Source of the DNA: Doris montereyensis
Taxonomy: Eukaryota > Mollusca > Gastropoda > Nudibranchia > Dorididae
Direction of reading: 5' to 3'
Assembly (NCBI GenBank): GCA_037039925.1
Contig: JAXRKP010000084.1
Span: 10,001-74,000 of the forward strand
Length of the DNA: 64,000 nt
Part shown: positions 37,165 through 48,020 of the stretch, in pieces
Layout of the letters: every line of letters starts with the position of its first letter
Position numbering within the stretch: position 1 is the first letter of the stretch
The notes under the pieces: generated by a model
Databases searched by the model: none
What the model was told of the DNA's origin: nothing
The model's input: only the letters and a program-made list of their open reading frames with translations
Made by a program: the position numbers and the translations under genes

Positions 37165-37290
37165 TGTTCTCATTGGAATCTACCCTACCCAATATAATGC
37201 AGTGATCTCAGGGTGAATTAAGAGGAAACGGCAAGATGAAAGAAAGACGTGAAAGAATGAAAGGAAAGAAGTAGAGCTTACCAGAACACC
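37165..37290 (+). mobile_element. Family-4 dispersed repeat copy
   Basis: Reads gtgatctcagggtgaattaa + gaggaaacggcaagatgaaa + gaaagacgtgaaagaatgaa + aggaaagaagtagagcttac + cag. Aligned by eye with 54033-54140 over its whole length. Confidence 0.75.
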
Positions 37291-37444
37291 AATGTTAACG
37301 AATGATATAGGTATTAGGTGTTGGTTGAATGATGTAGGTATTATGTGTTGGTTTAATGATATAGGCATTAAGTATTGGTTGAATGATATAGGTATTAAGT
37401 ATTGGTTGAATGATATAGGTATTAAGTGTTGGTTGAATGATATT
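37291..37444. repeat. 27-bp minisatellite, left segment
   Basis: About six copies of ttggttgaatgatataggtattaagtg. It is cut off by a LINE at 37445 and resumes at 38486. Confidence 0.93.
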
Positions 37445-38306
37445 TTTAATTACCACATTTACGCTGACGACACTCAGCTCTATAAGTCTGCTGAAATATC
37501 CGGACTGCCATCTGTCATAACTTCCCTTAATGATTGCGCCACCCAGATTTCTTCGTGGATGACATCCAATAAATTGAAATTAAATGAGAACAAAACAGAA
37601 GTTATAGCAATAGGAAGCAAAGCCAAAGTAGAAGCCGCTAAATTAAGATATGTTAAAATCTGTGGCGAAGAAATTCCTGTTGTCAAAAAAGTAAGAAATT
37701 TAGGAGTTATCATGGATTGTACCATGTCCATGGAAGACCATATCTCACATTTGAGAAAAGTTTGCTATCTGGAATTAAAAATAATATGTCATATCAGGAA
37801 ATACATCACTCCTGAAGCAACAAACAAATTAATTTGCTCATTTGTTCTTTCAAGAATTGATTACTGCAATTCTCTGCAGGCTGGACTTCCACTGACACAA
37901 ATCAAGAAACTGCAGATAATATAAAACAATGCCGCCAGATTAGTTATGGAAGTTTCAAAAGAGAACACATTACGCCAATACTTAAACACCTACACTGGCT
38001 CCCAATAAAATCCCGCATTGACTACAAGATAGCTACAATCACGTACCAATGCCTGCACGAGGCTGACTTTCCAGTCTACTTAAAAGAGTTAGTTCCTAAA
38101 TACACACCGAACAGATCACTGCGCTCAGCGAGCAAGAAAATGATACAAACACCCAAAACTAAACTTAAGACTTTCGGAGATAGGGCCCTACAAACACAAG
38201 CAGCCAAAATTTGGAACATTTTACCATGGGACGTCCAGTCTGCAGAGTCTTTGAATATACTGAAATCTCGCTTGAAGACCCACTACTTCTCCAACATATT
38301 TAGATG
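37445..38306 (+). pseudogene. Reverse transcriptase C-terminal half (L2/CR1-like)
   Basis: The frame opens with IYADDTQLYKSAEI, the YADD catalytic box, followed by LNDCATQISSWMTSNKLKLN, KTEVIAIGSK, VRNLGVIMD, and SRIDYCNSLQAGLPLTQIKK. A stop at about 37922 splits it. After a one-base frame change it continues with HLHWLPIKSRIDYKIA, YLKELVPKYTPNRSLRS and IWNILP to LKTHYFSNIFR and a stop at 38305. The order of blocks is standard for the end of CR1/L2 ORF2. The endonuclease and RT motifs before YADD are absent. Confidence 0.88.
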
Positions 38307-38485
38307 AATTTTATTGAATTGCGTGCTTTTACTGAATTGATTGTGATACTATTTTTTATTGATGCATCTGTTTTATGTAAAATGTTTTAGCCATAGCATG
38401 CCATGCCTGTGTAATCATTTTGCTTGTAATGCGCCTTGAGCTCTTCTGAGGGAAGGCGCAATATAAATATTCTTCTTATCTTATA
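37445..38485 (+). mobile_element. 5'-truncated L2/CR1-like LINE inside a minisatellite
   Basis: Carries the end of an RT domain and the C-terminal region, followed by a 3' UTR whose end aatgcgccttgagctcttct...ggcgcaatataaatattctt is the stem-loop type tail of L2/CR1-like elements. Array units lie on both sides, so the element was inserted into the array (or the array spread around it). The shared bases at the junctions are only about 'tat', so a long target duplication is not evident. Confidence 0.88.
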
Positions 38486-40175
38486 GGTATTAAGTGTTGA
38501 TTGAATGATATAGGTATTAGGCGTTGGTTGAATGATATAGGTATTAAGTGTTGATTGAATGATATAGGTATTAAGTGTTGATTGAATGATATAGGTATTA
38601 GGTGTTGGGTGAATGATATAGGTATTAAGTGTTGGTTGAATGATATACGTATTACGTGTTGGTTGAATGATACAGGTATAAGGTGTTGGTTGAATGATAT
38701 AGATCTTAGGTGTTGGTTGAATGATATAAGTAATAGGTGTTGGTTGAACGATATAGGTATTAAGTGTTGGGTGAATGATATAGGTATTAGGTGTTGGTTG
38801 AATGATATGGTATTAGGTGCTGATTGAATGATATGGTATTAGGTGTTGATTGAATGATATGGTATTAGGTGTTGGTTGAATGATGTAGGTATTATGTGTT
38901 AGTTGAATGATGTAGGGATTAGGTGTTGGTTGAATGATGTAGGTATAAGGCGTTGGTTGAATGGTAAAGGTATTAGGTGTTGGTTGAATGGTATAGGTAT
39001 TAGGTGTTGGTTGAATGATAAAGGCATTAGGTGTTGGTTGAATGGTATAGGTATTAGGTGTTGGTTGAATGGTATAGGTACTAATTGTCGGTTGAATGAT
39101 AAAGGCATTAGGTGTTGGTTGAATAATAAAGCTATTAGGTGTTGGTTGAATGATAAAGGTATTAAGTGTTGGTTGAATTATAAAGGTATTAGGTGAATGA
39201 TATAAGTATCAAAAGTTGGTTGAATGATGTTATGTAGTTATTAGGTTTTTGGTTGAATGCTGTAGGTATTAGGTGTTGGTTGAATGCTGTAGGTATTAGG
39301 TTTTTGGTTGAATGCTGTAGGTATTAGGTTTTTGGTTGACTGCTGTAGGTATTAGGTGTTGGTTGAATGCTGTAGGTATTAGGTGTTCGTTGAATGCTGT
39401 AGGTATTAGGTGTTCGTTGAATGATGTAGGGATTAGGTATTGAATGATTAGGAATAAAGCTAGGGATTAGGTGGATTAGGTGTTCGTTGAATGATGATTA
39501 ATTGTTGGTTGAATGATGTAGGGAAAGTTGTTGGTTGAATGATGTAGGGATTAGGTGTTGGTTGAAATGTAGGGATTAGGTGTTGGTTGAATGATGTAGG
39601 GATTAGGTGTTGGTTGAATGCTGTGAATGGTAAAGATTAGGTGTTGGTTGAATGATGTGAATGGGATTATTAGATGTGAATTTGGTTGAATGATGTAGTT
39701 GGTTGGATGTAGGGATTAGGTGTTGGTTGAATGCTGTAGGGATTAGGTGTTGGTTGAATGATGTTGGTTGAATGATGTAGGGATAAGGCGTTGGTTGAAT
39801 GATTAGGTGTTGGTTGAATGCTGTAGGAATTAGGTGTTGGTTGAATGACGTAGGGATTAGGTGTTGAGTAAATGCTATAGGGATTAGGTGTTGGTTGAAT
39901 GATGTAAGTATTAGTTGTTGGTTGAATGGTAAAGGTATTAAGTGTTGGTTTAATGATAAAAGTATTAGGTGTTGATAGAATAATAGAGTTATTAGGTGTT
40001 GGTTGAACGATATAGGTATTAGATGAATGATATAAGTATCAAGAGTTGGTTGAATGATATAGGTATTAAGTGTTGGTTGAATGATAAAGGAGTCGGTTGA
40101 AGGATAAAGGTGTTGATTGAAAGATATAGGTGTTTGATTGAAGGATATATGTGTTGATTGCAAGATAAAGGCGTT
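38486..40175. repeat. 27-bp minisatellite, right segment
   Basis: About 60 copies of ttggttgaatgatataggtattaggtg. Variants include gataaagg, gatgtaggg, gctgtagg and tttttgg. The block 39430-39770 is irregular, with truncated units. The ORFs here (38582-38827, 38899-39196, minus 39603-40178) are repeat peptides. Confidence 0.94.
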
Positions 40176-40334
40176 CAAGTATTCTTTTAATTTTTAAACT
40201 CTCCTCTCAATATGACAACTTGAAAAAAGAAAATGAAGCTAAGAAATTGTCACATCGATTAAAACACTAACACTTCCTAAAATAAGAGAAAATATAAAAT
40301 ATTTTTATCAAATACGTTTATGAAAGTCTCTTTG

Positions 40335-40340
40335 TTTATT
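40335..40340 (-). terminator. METTL15: Candidate poly(A) signal AATAAA of METTL15
   Basis: A canonical AATAAA on the minus strand begins 47 bases downstream of the METTL15 stop codon. It would give a very short 3' UTR ending just before the minisatellite. No transcript evidence is available. Confidence 0.5.
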
Positions 40341-40386
40341 TAAAAACTAAACAATTAAAACTAGGTAGATAAACCACAGTGTTTTG

Positions 40387-40806
40387 TCACGATCTGTTTG
40401 TTTTCAATGCTGCTCTCAGTTTGGCAGATCTAGCACGAGGATTTTTACAAATTTCTTCCTCTGTAGCTTCAATAACCTTGCGTGACAAAGGTTGCCACAA
40501 TCCTGATAGATAAGTCTCTTTTATGTCATTTACTTCATAAGAAACATTAGCGTTACGCATATGATATCTGGCGGCCACGTTTGGCTTTTCATCCATGTCT
40601 ATATCATGAAAATGTCTTTTGATGATACGATCCTCCAAAGAATGGAAGGAAATGGCTACACATCGGCCACCTGGTTTGAGGAAATGATGGGCAACTTGAA
40701 GGCCGTTGTGGATTTCATTTAGTTCATCGTTCACAAAATGCGTAGAGCTTGAAATGATTTCGTGGCCACATGGGCATGGCGATGCAATTTGTCATTTCGA
40801 AAAGAA
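40387..40806 (-). CDS. METTL15: METTL15 coding exon 5 (terminal)
   Basis: Acceptor tttccacag|ttctt; stop TGA at 40389-40387. Encodes [11 protein letters not shown], then [41 protein letters not shown] and, at the end, [14 protein letters not shown]. Between ALRI and VNDELN the frame slips: the run of four A (plus strand) at 40735-40738 gives a stop, and a fifth base would restore the expected RIFVNDEL wording. The exon is otherwise intact. Confidence 0.9.
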
Positions 40807-43800
40807 CTGTGGAAAGGATGATATTGTCAGTATTCAATGACAAGACAAAATTGCAGAAACAATGACATCCTCTGAAAAAAAAAAATTAATTGATTCAGTT
40901 CACTAACATGATTGTATTTTAATTGACATATGAAGGCATACAAATTTATTTTTTAAAATTTAGAAACCTAAAGAAAACACAATATGATTAAAATAATTAT
41001 TAATTGAAATTAAGTTGTGATATCTTTCCTGTCTTTGTAAGCAATCCAATAACTTCATAAATTTACAATACAGAATGTACCAAATGACATCTTTATCAGA
41101 AGTGCAGGGGAATAAATACAAAAAAAGTGATAAAAATATGGAGGAACTATGGTAGTCTATGGCAGTTTATTTGAAACTTTTGACATATTACAAGCCTTTT
41201 GCTAATCAACCAGTGAAAAGCAATTTCAACATACATTGATTAAAGTTTACTGATTCAAGAAGTTATCTTGAAAAATAATGATGGCTAGCACAAACATCAC
41301 AAAGAATGCCTTTGCATCTTATGAAACAACTTTCTCAAACTTGCTCACCTCATGACCTAAAAAAAAAGGGAAACATTGAGAAAATGTCACAGAAACGTAG
41401 AGGAAAAAAAAAGACGAAACCATAAAATAAAGTGATCTCACCTGTTAAACACTGCTTTGATCACATCGGCCAACTGTGACGTTTGAGTAAATTTTCCAAA
41501 TGCATATCGAGCTTCAACAATGGCATGAGCTATTTCTTTGGCATGAGATTCTTCACCATATTTTTTAAGGATTTGCCCGAGATCTCCAGGATCCAAGCTA
41601 TTGACAACATCTGCCGCTGTTGGAGCTTCAGGAAATCTGAAAGCAAAAAAGCAGTGAATTCTAAATAAATAAAAAGCCTTTTTCGAGTCAATGTATAATG
41701 TCAAATTTCTTTTTTTTTAATACAAAAGTTTGGGTGATAAAAGTAGATAGAGACATATAAGAAATGAGCACATCAATAGAAAAATGAGCACATCAATAAG
41801 AAAAAAATAGGAAGGGGAAAAAAAAAAAAAAAAAGAAAAAATTTCAGCAGCAGAAGAATCTTTAAATCTCAACAACAGAGATTGAATAATAATCAAGGAA
41901 GATAATCTGAAACAATGCCATGACCCATTAAGGAATTCATACAGCGACCTTTGAACCGTTTTATCATTATATTTGACTAACATTTCATTGAGTATGTCTA
42001 TTTCAAATTACATTTTGAAAAACTCTTATGGTACACCACCTTCTTAAGTAATTAAAAAAACTCCCCAAAATAGTAACGCAGAAATAAATGCCAAAGTAAG
42101 TTTAGTAAGCAACACTCCCTCCTTAAAAGTAAAAATCGTAACTATCTTTATCCTTCTGTACCCCCTACCTTTCTCCATCCATACGCATATCAAGCGGGCC
42201 ATCTTTACTCAAACTAAATCCTCGATCTGCTGTGTCAAACTGCATGGAGGATGCACCAAGGTCCATAAAAAATGCATCAACAGAACCAGGAGCAATATTC
42301 AGCCTTAACAATTGTGAGGCTAGTTCTGAGAATTTGCTTAACATGGGTATTACCTGGCCTTTCCTACAAAGAAGAAAGTTAAAGAAACATGAATGTTGGT
42401 TGTAGCCTAAGGGATGATATTCTTAGGATTCACAAAGGTCTGATTTACAATGAAATATGAACAAATTTAAAGTGAAAGAAAATAACAACTTAAAGAGTGA
42501 AACTACTGGTCAAGAATTTCTATAAAGATGAATAAGAGAAGCATAAATATAAACATTGAATTCCCATACACGCATTACAATAATTCTTAATTCCTAATAC
42601 AATTAATATAGCGCCAATATTCATAAAAATTTGCTCAAAGCTGCTTATCAATGAAAGTGTGATATGGAACATTATGATTCAAGCAAGGTGGCAATGATAA
42701 TACAGTACATACCTAGATAATAAAAGATAATTAACGATACATCGAAAACACATATACACACTTAAGCTATAACAATCACACATTCAACTTGGAGTATCGA
42801 ATGCAGAGCGAAAAAGTTCTGTTTTCAACAATCATTTAAAGGAATGGGGTAATTTGGAATTTCGTGTATGAGATGACAGAGAGTTCCAGACAGTAGGGCC
42901 AAAAAATGTAACTGCACGATCAAAGAATTTAGACTTTGACATTTTACGATCAAGTGATAAAACATGACAGGATCTAAGCAGCCGACTTTGACAATGAACA
43001 TAATGAGTGACTTCAGATACTCCGGCATCATCATGGTAAACGCATTTCAAAACAAGACAGGCCAATTTAAACTCAATTCTCTTCTCCGCCGGTAACCAAT
43101 GAAGTGACTGCAGGACAAGTTTGATGTGATCTCGTCATTTTGTTTTCATCACAATTCTTGCGACCTTGTTTTGTAATAATTGAAGTTTATGCAGTGGTCT
43201 CCCTGGCAGACCATAGAGAAGAGAATTGCAGTAATCCAGATGACTAGCCACTAGTGAATTTATCAAAATTTTGTTGATCAAAATCAATACAACTGCATTA
43301 CATTTTAAAAGATCATAGCCAAATTAAGTTTTCCTGAATCATGTGTAAACATGCAAGTTTTATGCTTAAAACAAAAATGCAACACAATATTAGAACTAAG
43401 ATACTGTTCAAACATTTAAAAACTGCATTGCTTTTCAAAATAACAAAATAATATGATAATCCAGACATATAAGAGAAACTGCAAGATAAAGCTTTTAATT
43501 GTTTCAGAATCAAGTAAAAGTTTGTAAAAAACAACCTAATTGCGTTCCTACACAATTCATTAGTGTCATTGTTACCTAAATTGAGATGAAAGGCTCACAG
43601 CTCTCTGAAATGCTGTGGGATCTCTATCTGCTGCAATATAGGTCAAGTTTGGGGCAGATTTTATAATGTGTCCAGCATGACCTCCACCACCAAAGGTTGT
43701 GTCAACAATGATCTGCAAATTATTAAAATTTGGTGAAAATTAAGCAAGAAGACAAAAGTGAAATGGTTGCATTATTGTGCATTATTGTAAAAAAGTTAAG

Positions 43801-44847
43801 ATAAAAGACAAACAATATTCTAGATTTATGAATGAAACTTTATTTACTTGGTTTTTTCAATGTAGACAATAGAATTTGATAGCTTTTTGTTTGAAATTTG
43901 TAATAGCTGTATAGCTTTTGATGAAAATCTCACAACATTAAATCTCATTTATTCTGATTTTCATTATACAACACAATAAATTGTATAGATCAGATACTTT
44001 TAAGAATGACAAAATCAAAATGTCTCTAAATGGTCAAATACATAATGGTCAAAAACATTCACATGAATTTACACATAAATAAGATATATATACATGTATT
44101 CACAATTCAAGAGCGCAAATGAAAAGATATCATTTAGTCAGTAGATTTAGAAAAAAACAAAATGTTTCCGTAAAAAACCTGTATTTCCATAAGACAAGAA
44201 ATGTAAGTGTAGAATAATTTCAAAATAACTAGCGACTATATATTTAAAACATTGCTCTTCCAAAACTGAAAGCAGCTATAAGTTATGGACAAGAGAGCCA
44301 TGTTTTGTGGTTTAAATAAAAGCAGGGAAAATGAAAGTGAGAATTTTCATAAGATGGCAGTACATGGAGAACTTCTTATTTAGCCTACAGCAACCATTTG
44401 ATCATATTTACCTGATTTTCTTTAGAGCAACAGCCTTAAACTTTCTTTGACTAGAACAGGAATGTGACCATGATATAAAACTTCACCTTCATCCTGTTCA
44501 TCACAGTATCCGATTGCGCTTTGATTGTTTAGTTGCTCTATTATCTGCTCTTGCTTACAGTCTCGATTTACATTTTGATTCCGCTGTGTTATGTGTGATT
44601 CTGAATCAGGGGCTCGTGAAACAGTAGACATATGAAAGCAAAAAACGTTATAACTGTTTGCCACATGGGATTGACTAAGCTTTTGTAACACAAGTTGACA
44701 GTGGTTCCAATGGTTGCCATGTTTAGGAAAGTGAAGAAATGATGAAAATCGTCTCTTCACAATTTTTGAGGCTGAAAGTTGCTTATTTGTGGATTTCAGG
44801 AAGCATTTCATTGACAGGCAGGCCATGTTTGTGTATTTTGTTCTCAC
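40387..44847 (-). CDS. METTL15: METTL15, mitochondrial 12S rRNA m4C methyltransferase (RsmH/MraW family)
   Basis: Five coding exons (44847-44412, 43712-43576, 42363-42169, 41636-41442, 40806-40387) with GT..AG borders and matching phases encode about 460 residues; human METTL15 has 407. The family methylates the N4 of a conserved small-subunit rRNA cytidine using S-adenosylmethionine; METTL15 does this on mitochondrial 12S rRNA. In order I see a basic N-terminal stretch like a mitochondrial presequence, [29 protein letters not shown] (SAM-binding glycine motif), [84 protein letters not shown] and [14 protein letters not shown]. Two frame breaks are present, one at the end of exon 1 and one in exon 5. 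The protein is otherwise well conserved, so sequence error is likelier than decay. A LINE fragment lies in intron 2. Start choice is by the first Met of the open frame and is uncertain. Confidence 0.93.
41442..41636 (-). CDS. METTL15: METTL15 coding exon 4
   Basis: 195 bases, acceptor gctttcag|attt, donor aacag|gtgaga. Encodes [36 protein letters not shown] and [13 protein letters not shown], the helical insertion domain typical of RsmH relatives. No frame problem. Confidence 0.92.
42169..42363 (-). CDS. METTL15: METTL15 coding exon 3
   Basis: 195 bases, acceptor ctttgtag|gaaagg, donor gaaag|gtaggg. Encodes [18 protein letters not shown], then [20 protein letters not shown] and [16 protein letters not shown]. 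These are the most conserved blocks of the RsmH/METTL15 family and belong to the catalytic and rRNA-binding surface. Confidence 0.93.
42590..43262 (-). mobile_element. L2-like LINE 3' fragment in METTL15 intron 2
   Basis: On the minus strand it has [20 protein letters not shown] and [10 protein letters not shown] near 43160-43240, then frame-shifted pieces with [18 protein letters not shown] (43030-43080) and [16 protein letters not shown] (42860-42900). It ends in a 3' UTR with gcgctatattaattgtatt near 42600. Same orientation as the gene. Confidence 0.8.
42832..43245 (-). pseudogene. LINE ORF2 C-terminal remnant
   Basis: Broken reading frame of the intronic LINE. Pieces typical of the C-terminal region after the RT ([28 protein letters not shown]) appear in order but in different frames. 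Not a host gene. Confidence 0.75.
43576..43712 (-). CDS. METTL15: METTL15 coding exon 2
   Basis: 137 bases, acceptor tttgcag|atc, donor tttag|gtaaca. Encodes [16 protein letters not shown] (motif I for S-adenosylmethionine), [10 protein letters not shown] (acidic residue that contacts the cofactor ribose in this fold) and [12 protein letters not shown]. Starts in phase 0 and ends with two bases of an Arg codon. Confidence 0.92.
44412..44847 (-). CDS. METTL15: METTL15 coding exon 1
   Basis: Encodes the putative mitochondrial presequence (from [16 protein letters not shown], rich in Lys/Arg/Ser with few acids) and, at its end, [16 protein letters not shown], the conserved opening of the RsmH fold. 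The donor is cag|gtaaat at 44412/44411. The frame that gives HIPVLV hits a TAA at 44424-44422, while the next exon needs a donor in the frame reading KENQ. One extra base or two missing bases in ctgttgctctaaag (about 44420-44432) would reconcile them. Other methionines (residues 8 and 13) could also be the start. Confidence 0.85.
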
Positions 44848-45631
44848 ACAAAATTGATAAACCTCTCAGAGAAATAGAGGCTGAAAATGAAAACAAAACA
44901 GATGAAACCATTGAAAGATTTTGTAACATCGAATAAAAACTGAATTTAAACACGTAAAATGTTGAATATAATTATAATTTGGGGACGTTTGGGCAACCTG
45001 ATTTAAATTATTTCATAATTTGACTTTCAATTATCTTTATTTTGGTGCCTTAACATTTATTTAGATACCTTCATAATCCTTATACATAGAGCTACTAAAT
45101 ACGCATCATTATGTGAATTGGACTTCTAAAATTTCACCTGGGTCAAGGAAAGTATCAAAACCAATATAGCCTAAATAAAAACTAAAAACACACCTAGAAT
45201 TAGAAGACAACTAGCCAGAAATGAAACTCATCTCCTTGCAGTAGATTCAAAATAGGGAAAAGTTTGTTTACTATTGTAGCTGAGAGAAAATCCCCTTTTC
45301 TTCAATATGTTGTATGTCGTTTTACCATGTTTTTGGATGGGCAGCAAAAAATGACCTGTTGGTTAATGGCTTAGTGGTCAGCCTCATTGCTGCACATCCT
45401 TAAATTACCATAGTCTTATCAACTGATCAATGACACATGTACTGTCCAAATTTGAAGTCTTTATCTTAATATTCCGTAATTCAGTGCTTCAAATGATTTT
45501 TTGAAGTTGGTCAAAACCTTTTAGCACTGAAAGTGAAAGGTAGTGTCTGTTTTAAATACTCAACTGCAACAGAGTAAATAACCAAGCCTGACATCTATAA
45601 AAAATTGCTAGATTTACACTTTGGTTAAATA
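44848..45631. other. Region upstream of METTL15
   Basis: AT-rich, no exon recognised. It should contain the METTL15 promoter and 5' UTR, but I see no motif I can defend. Confidence 0.4.
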
Positions 45632-46639
45632 CAGTGGAACTCGAGAGTAGTGAGCCTGGAAATAATGAGAGCTTGGGAACGGCATGATCAATCTAAATTC
45701 CTGTTTTTTCCCTTCTCTAAGTCAATAAAAAAATACCTTGTCAATAATGAGATCAAACAGATAGCCAACTCGGATTTAGCGAGATGATGCTCTTCTAATC
45801 TAAGCCTAACGTTACTGTAAAATAAAATACACACATAAGGAGGCAAATTGTGTCCAGAAAAATTGGTAACAATAAAAAGTCCAAATGTACGTTGACAAAA
45901 TCACTAGATATAGTCAGCCAATCAATGATAGCATGATTAGGAGAGGGAGGTTAGCTCGACTAATGGCACGCTCTCACTTTTATTCCGTCTCGACATGTCA
46001 AGTGTCAACGATTTCAAATCGTCTGATCAAACTGTAAGCTGTACGTGTCAAGTGATGACCGCACAGTGAAAGGAATGAAAATGAGAGTCTCAGCACGTGT
46101 CACCTGGTATGAGGGGCTGAGTGGTTAGGTTGCCGGACTGGGAATCATGAGGTCCTGGGTTCGAATCCTGGCAAAACAAGGCCCAACATTGTGTTCCTTG
46201 GGAAAGACACTTAACATGAATTTTCCCCACTCGACCCAGGTGTAAAATGGGTACAAGCACTAGCTTGGGAGAAATAACCTGTACCAGACTAACATCCTGT
46301 CCAGGAGGTGATTATTATCACCTGTTCCGCTTCACGCTATAGAAACCGGATACACTGTGGCTAAATAGGCTGTAATGGCCTTGAAGGAACTTTAGTTACT
46401 TCACCTGTGTGATCAAGATTGTAAATTTGAAGAAAAAAATACTGTGACATTTGAAAAAAATGAGAAACAAAAACAGAAACACTTGATAAACAGGATGTGT
46501 GTGCACAATGTAGACACATGAAGGACTAGATATTAAAGCTGATTGCTATCGGATATTGTTATTTCAAAACAGCTCGGAAATAGTGAGAACTCAGATTTAG
46601 TGAAATCTTGTGGTCACTCGCTTCTTTTGAGTTCCACTG
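45632..46639. mobile_element. TIR DNA transposon relic flanked by TA, with nested SINE
   Basis: The left end starts cagtggaactcgag and the right end, in reverse, cagtggaactcaaaag. The first 11 bases match exactly, and similarity continues loosely (agtgag, aaata-tgag). Both ends are flanked by TA, the target duplication of Tc1/mariner/pogo-type elements. No transposase frame is visible in about 1 kb, and 292 bp of it is an inserted SINE-1, so the element itself is about 0.7 kb and non-autonomous. Confidence 0.72.
46107..46398 (+). mobile_element. SINE-1 copy nested in the TIR element
   Basis: Head ggggctgagtggttaggttg with B box gggttcgaatcc; body cccaacattgtgttccttgg, ccactcgacccaggtg, acaagcactagcttgggag, caggaggtgattattatcac, ttcacgctatagaaaccgg; tail cttgaaggaactttagttac. 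Well preserved. Confidence 0.92.
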
Positions 46640-47384
46640 TATTTGTCTCTTAAGTAAGGACGGGAATTTGTTATTTTGATGTATTAAGTGCGATGTTTCT
46701 TTTTTTCAGTGTGAATGTAGTATAAAGTCCTATACATTACTCAAATTTGATCGCCAAACAATTCAATATCTGCTCCATGACAGTCATGTCAGGACAGCAG
46801 CTGATATGTGGTATTGATTTTTTTAACGTATTTAACTTGGGCTTTTCGTTGATCTTGGGAACCTCAAATTTAAGATGTCTTTTACAAGTATTACATCAAT
46901 AATTATTGGTGATGAGAACACTGTGTAGTAGTAAAATAATTGACAAGAATTCACATCTGATTTATAAGACGGCGATGAAAATAGTTGACAAAACACATGT
47001 GAAAGTTGGATCTCCCAGATGCAAAGTAATCAGCTTTTAAATTTTGAGGTTTCATCTTGTAGGCAATGTATTTTTGTTTGTTTAAAAAAAAAAAAAGAAA
47101 GGCTGATGTTAGTTGTACTTAAAGCTGGGATGCAGAAGTAAGTGTTCTGCATTTATATACACTGAGAGTGAACCATTTTTATCTTTAATCCTAAAAATAA
47201 ATGAAGAAAAAGAAAAAAGATAAATAGTGAAAACATTTAAGAGTTCTATCACAATCCCTAAAGGCTAACTCATCCCCCTCTCCCATGCACTTAAGTGTTT
47301 TGACCTCTGCGGCATATCAAAGACTGATTGCATGTCTTAATTTTGCGGTACACATGCTTTGATCTGATTTTTTTATTTGATTTA
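46640..47384. other. Low-copy stretch, nothing recognised
   Basis: AT-rich with an A-run at 47083-47095. No exon or repeat recognised. Confidence 0.35.
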
Positions 47385-47580
47385 ATTTACCCACATCCAC
47401 AACTAAGGTGGTCTCAGGTTTTGGTGGGATTTTTTATTTTTCCTGAACTACACTTTAAACAGGCAAGGATCTTTAACATGCACAGTGTGTTGTGATCTGC
47501 ACATGGGACCTCCTTTTTACCGTCCGTTTCCGATGGGACTAGGCGTCAATCCACCTACCTGGACCACGGGGATAGATTTA
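47385..47580 (-). mobile_element. SINE-3 copy, 5' truncated
   Basis: In reverse it carries aggtaggtggattgacgcct, ccatcggaaacggacgg, aggaggtcccatgtgcagat, cacaacacactgtgcatgtt, and ends in the caaat-type tail near 47370-47395. The tRNA-like head seen in the copies at 5565 and 54886 is missing. Confidence 0.72.
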
Positions 47581-47689
47581 ACTATATAAAAAATGTGAGT
47601 GAATGGTTTTGAGAGGTGGCTTTCAATTGAAGCAGAATTTGGATTATTAATTTATTGTAATACTCTGTTGTTTGGTTTGCCCCATTGTA

Positions 47690-48020
47690 AGCTAAAATGC
47701 TAGACTTGGTTCAAAACTGCTGCAAGATTGATTTTTAGAATATGTAAATTTGACTCAGTTTCCTTGCTTTACCAAATTACATTGGCTACCAGTTGAGAAA
47801 GAATCAAATACAAAGTTAGCATCCTACTCCATCGTTGCTTTGAAAACACAGCTTCTCCTACCTTTTGGAACTAATGAACAGATCCAGTTCCCAGCGTTCT
47901 GCTCATTGATCCCTCCATTTTGGCTATTCCTAGAATTCTTACGAAACTGGAACGAGATCCTTTTCATTTTGACTGACCATCTGAAATTCACTTTTTTATG
48001 TAACATAACAAGTTGGTAGA
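47690..48020 (+). pseudogene. LINE ORF2 C-terminal remnant
   Basis: Broken frames with LVQNCCKIDF, FDSVS.LYQITLAT, KYK..ILLHRCFENTA and DPSILAIPR. These correspond in order to the C-terminal end of L2/CR1-type ORF2 (HWLPV..RI.YK...L..RCFENTAP...). Many stops and indels. Confidence 0.5.
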
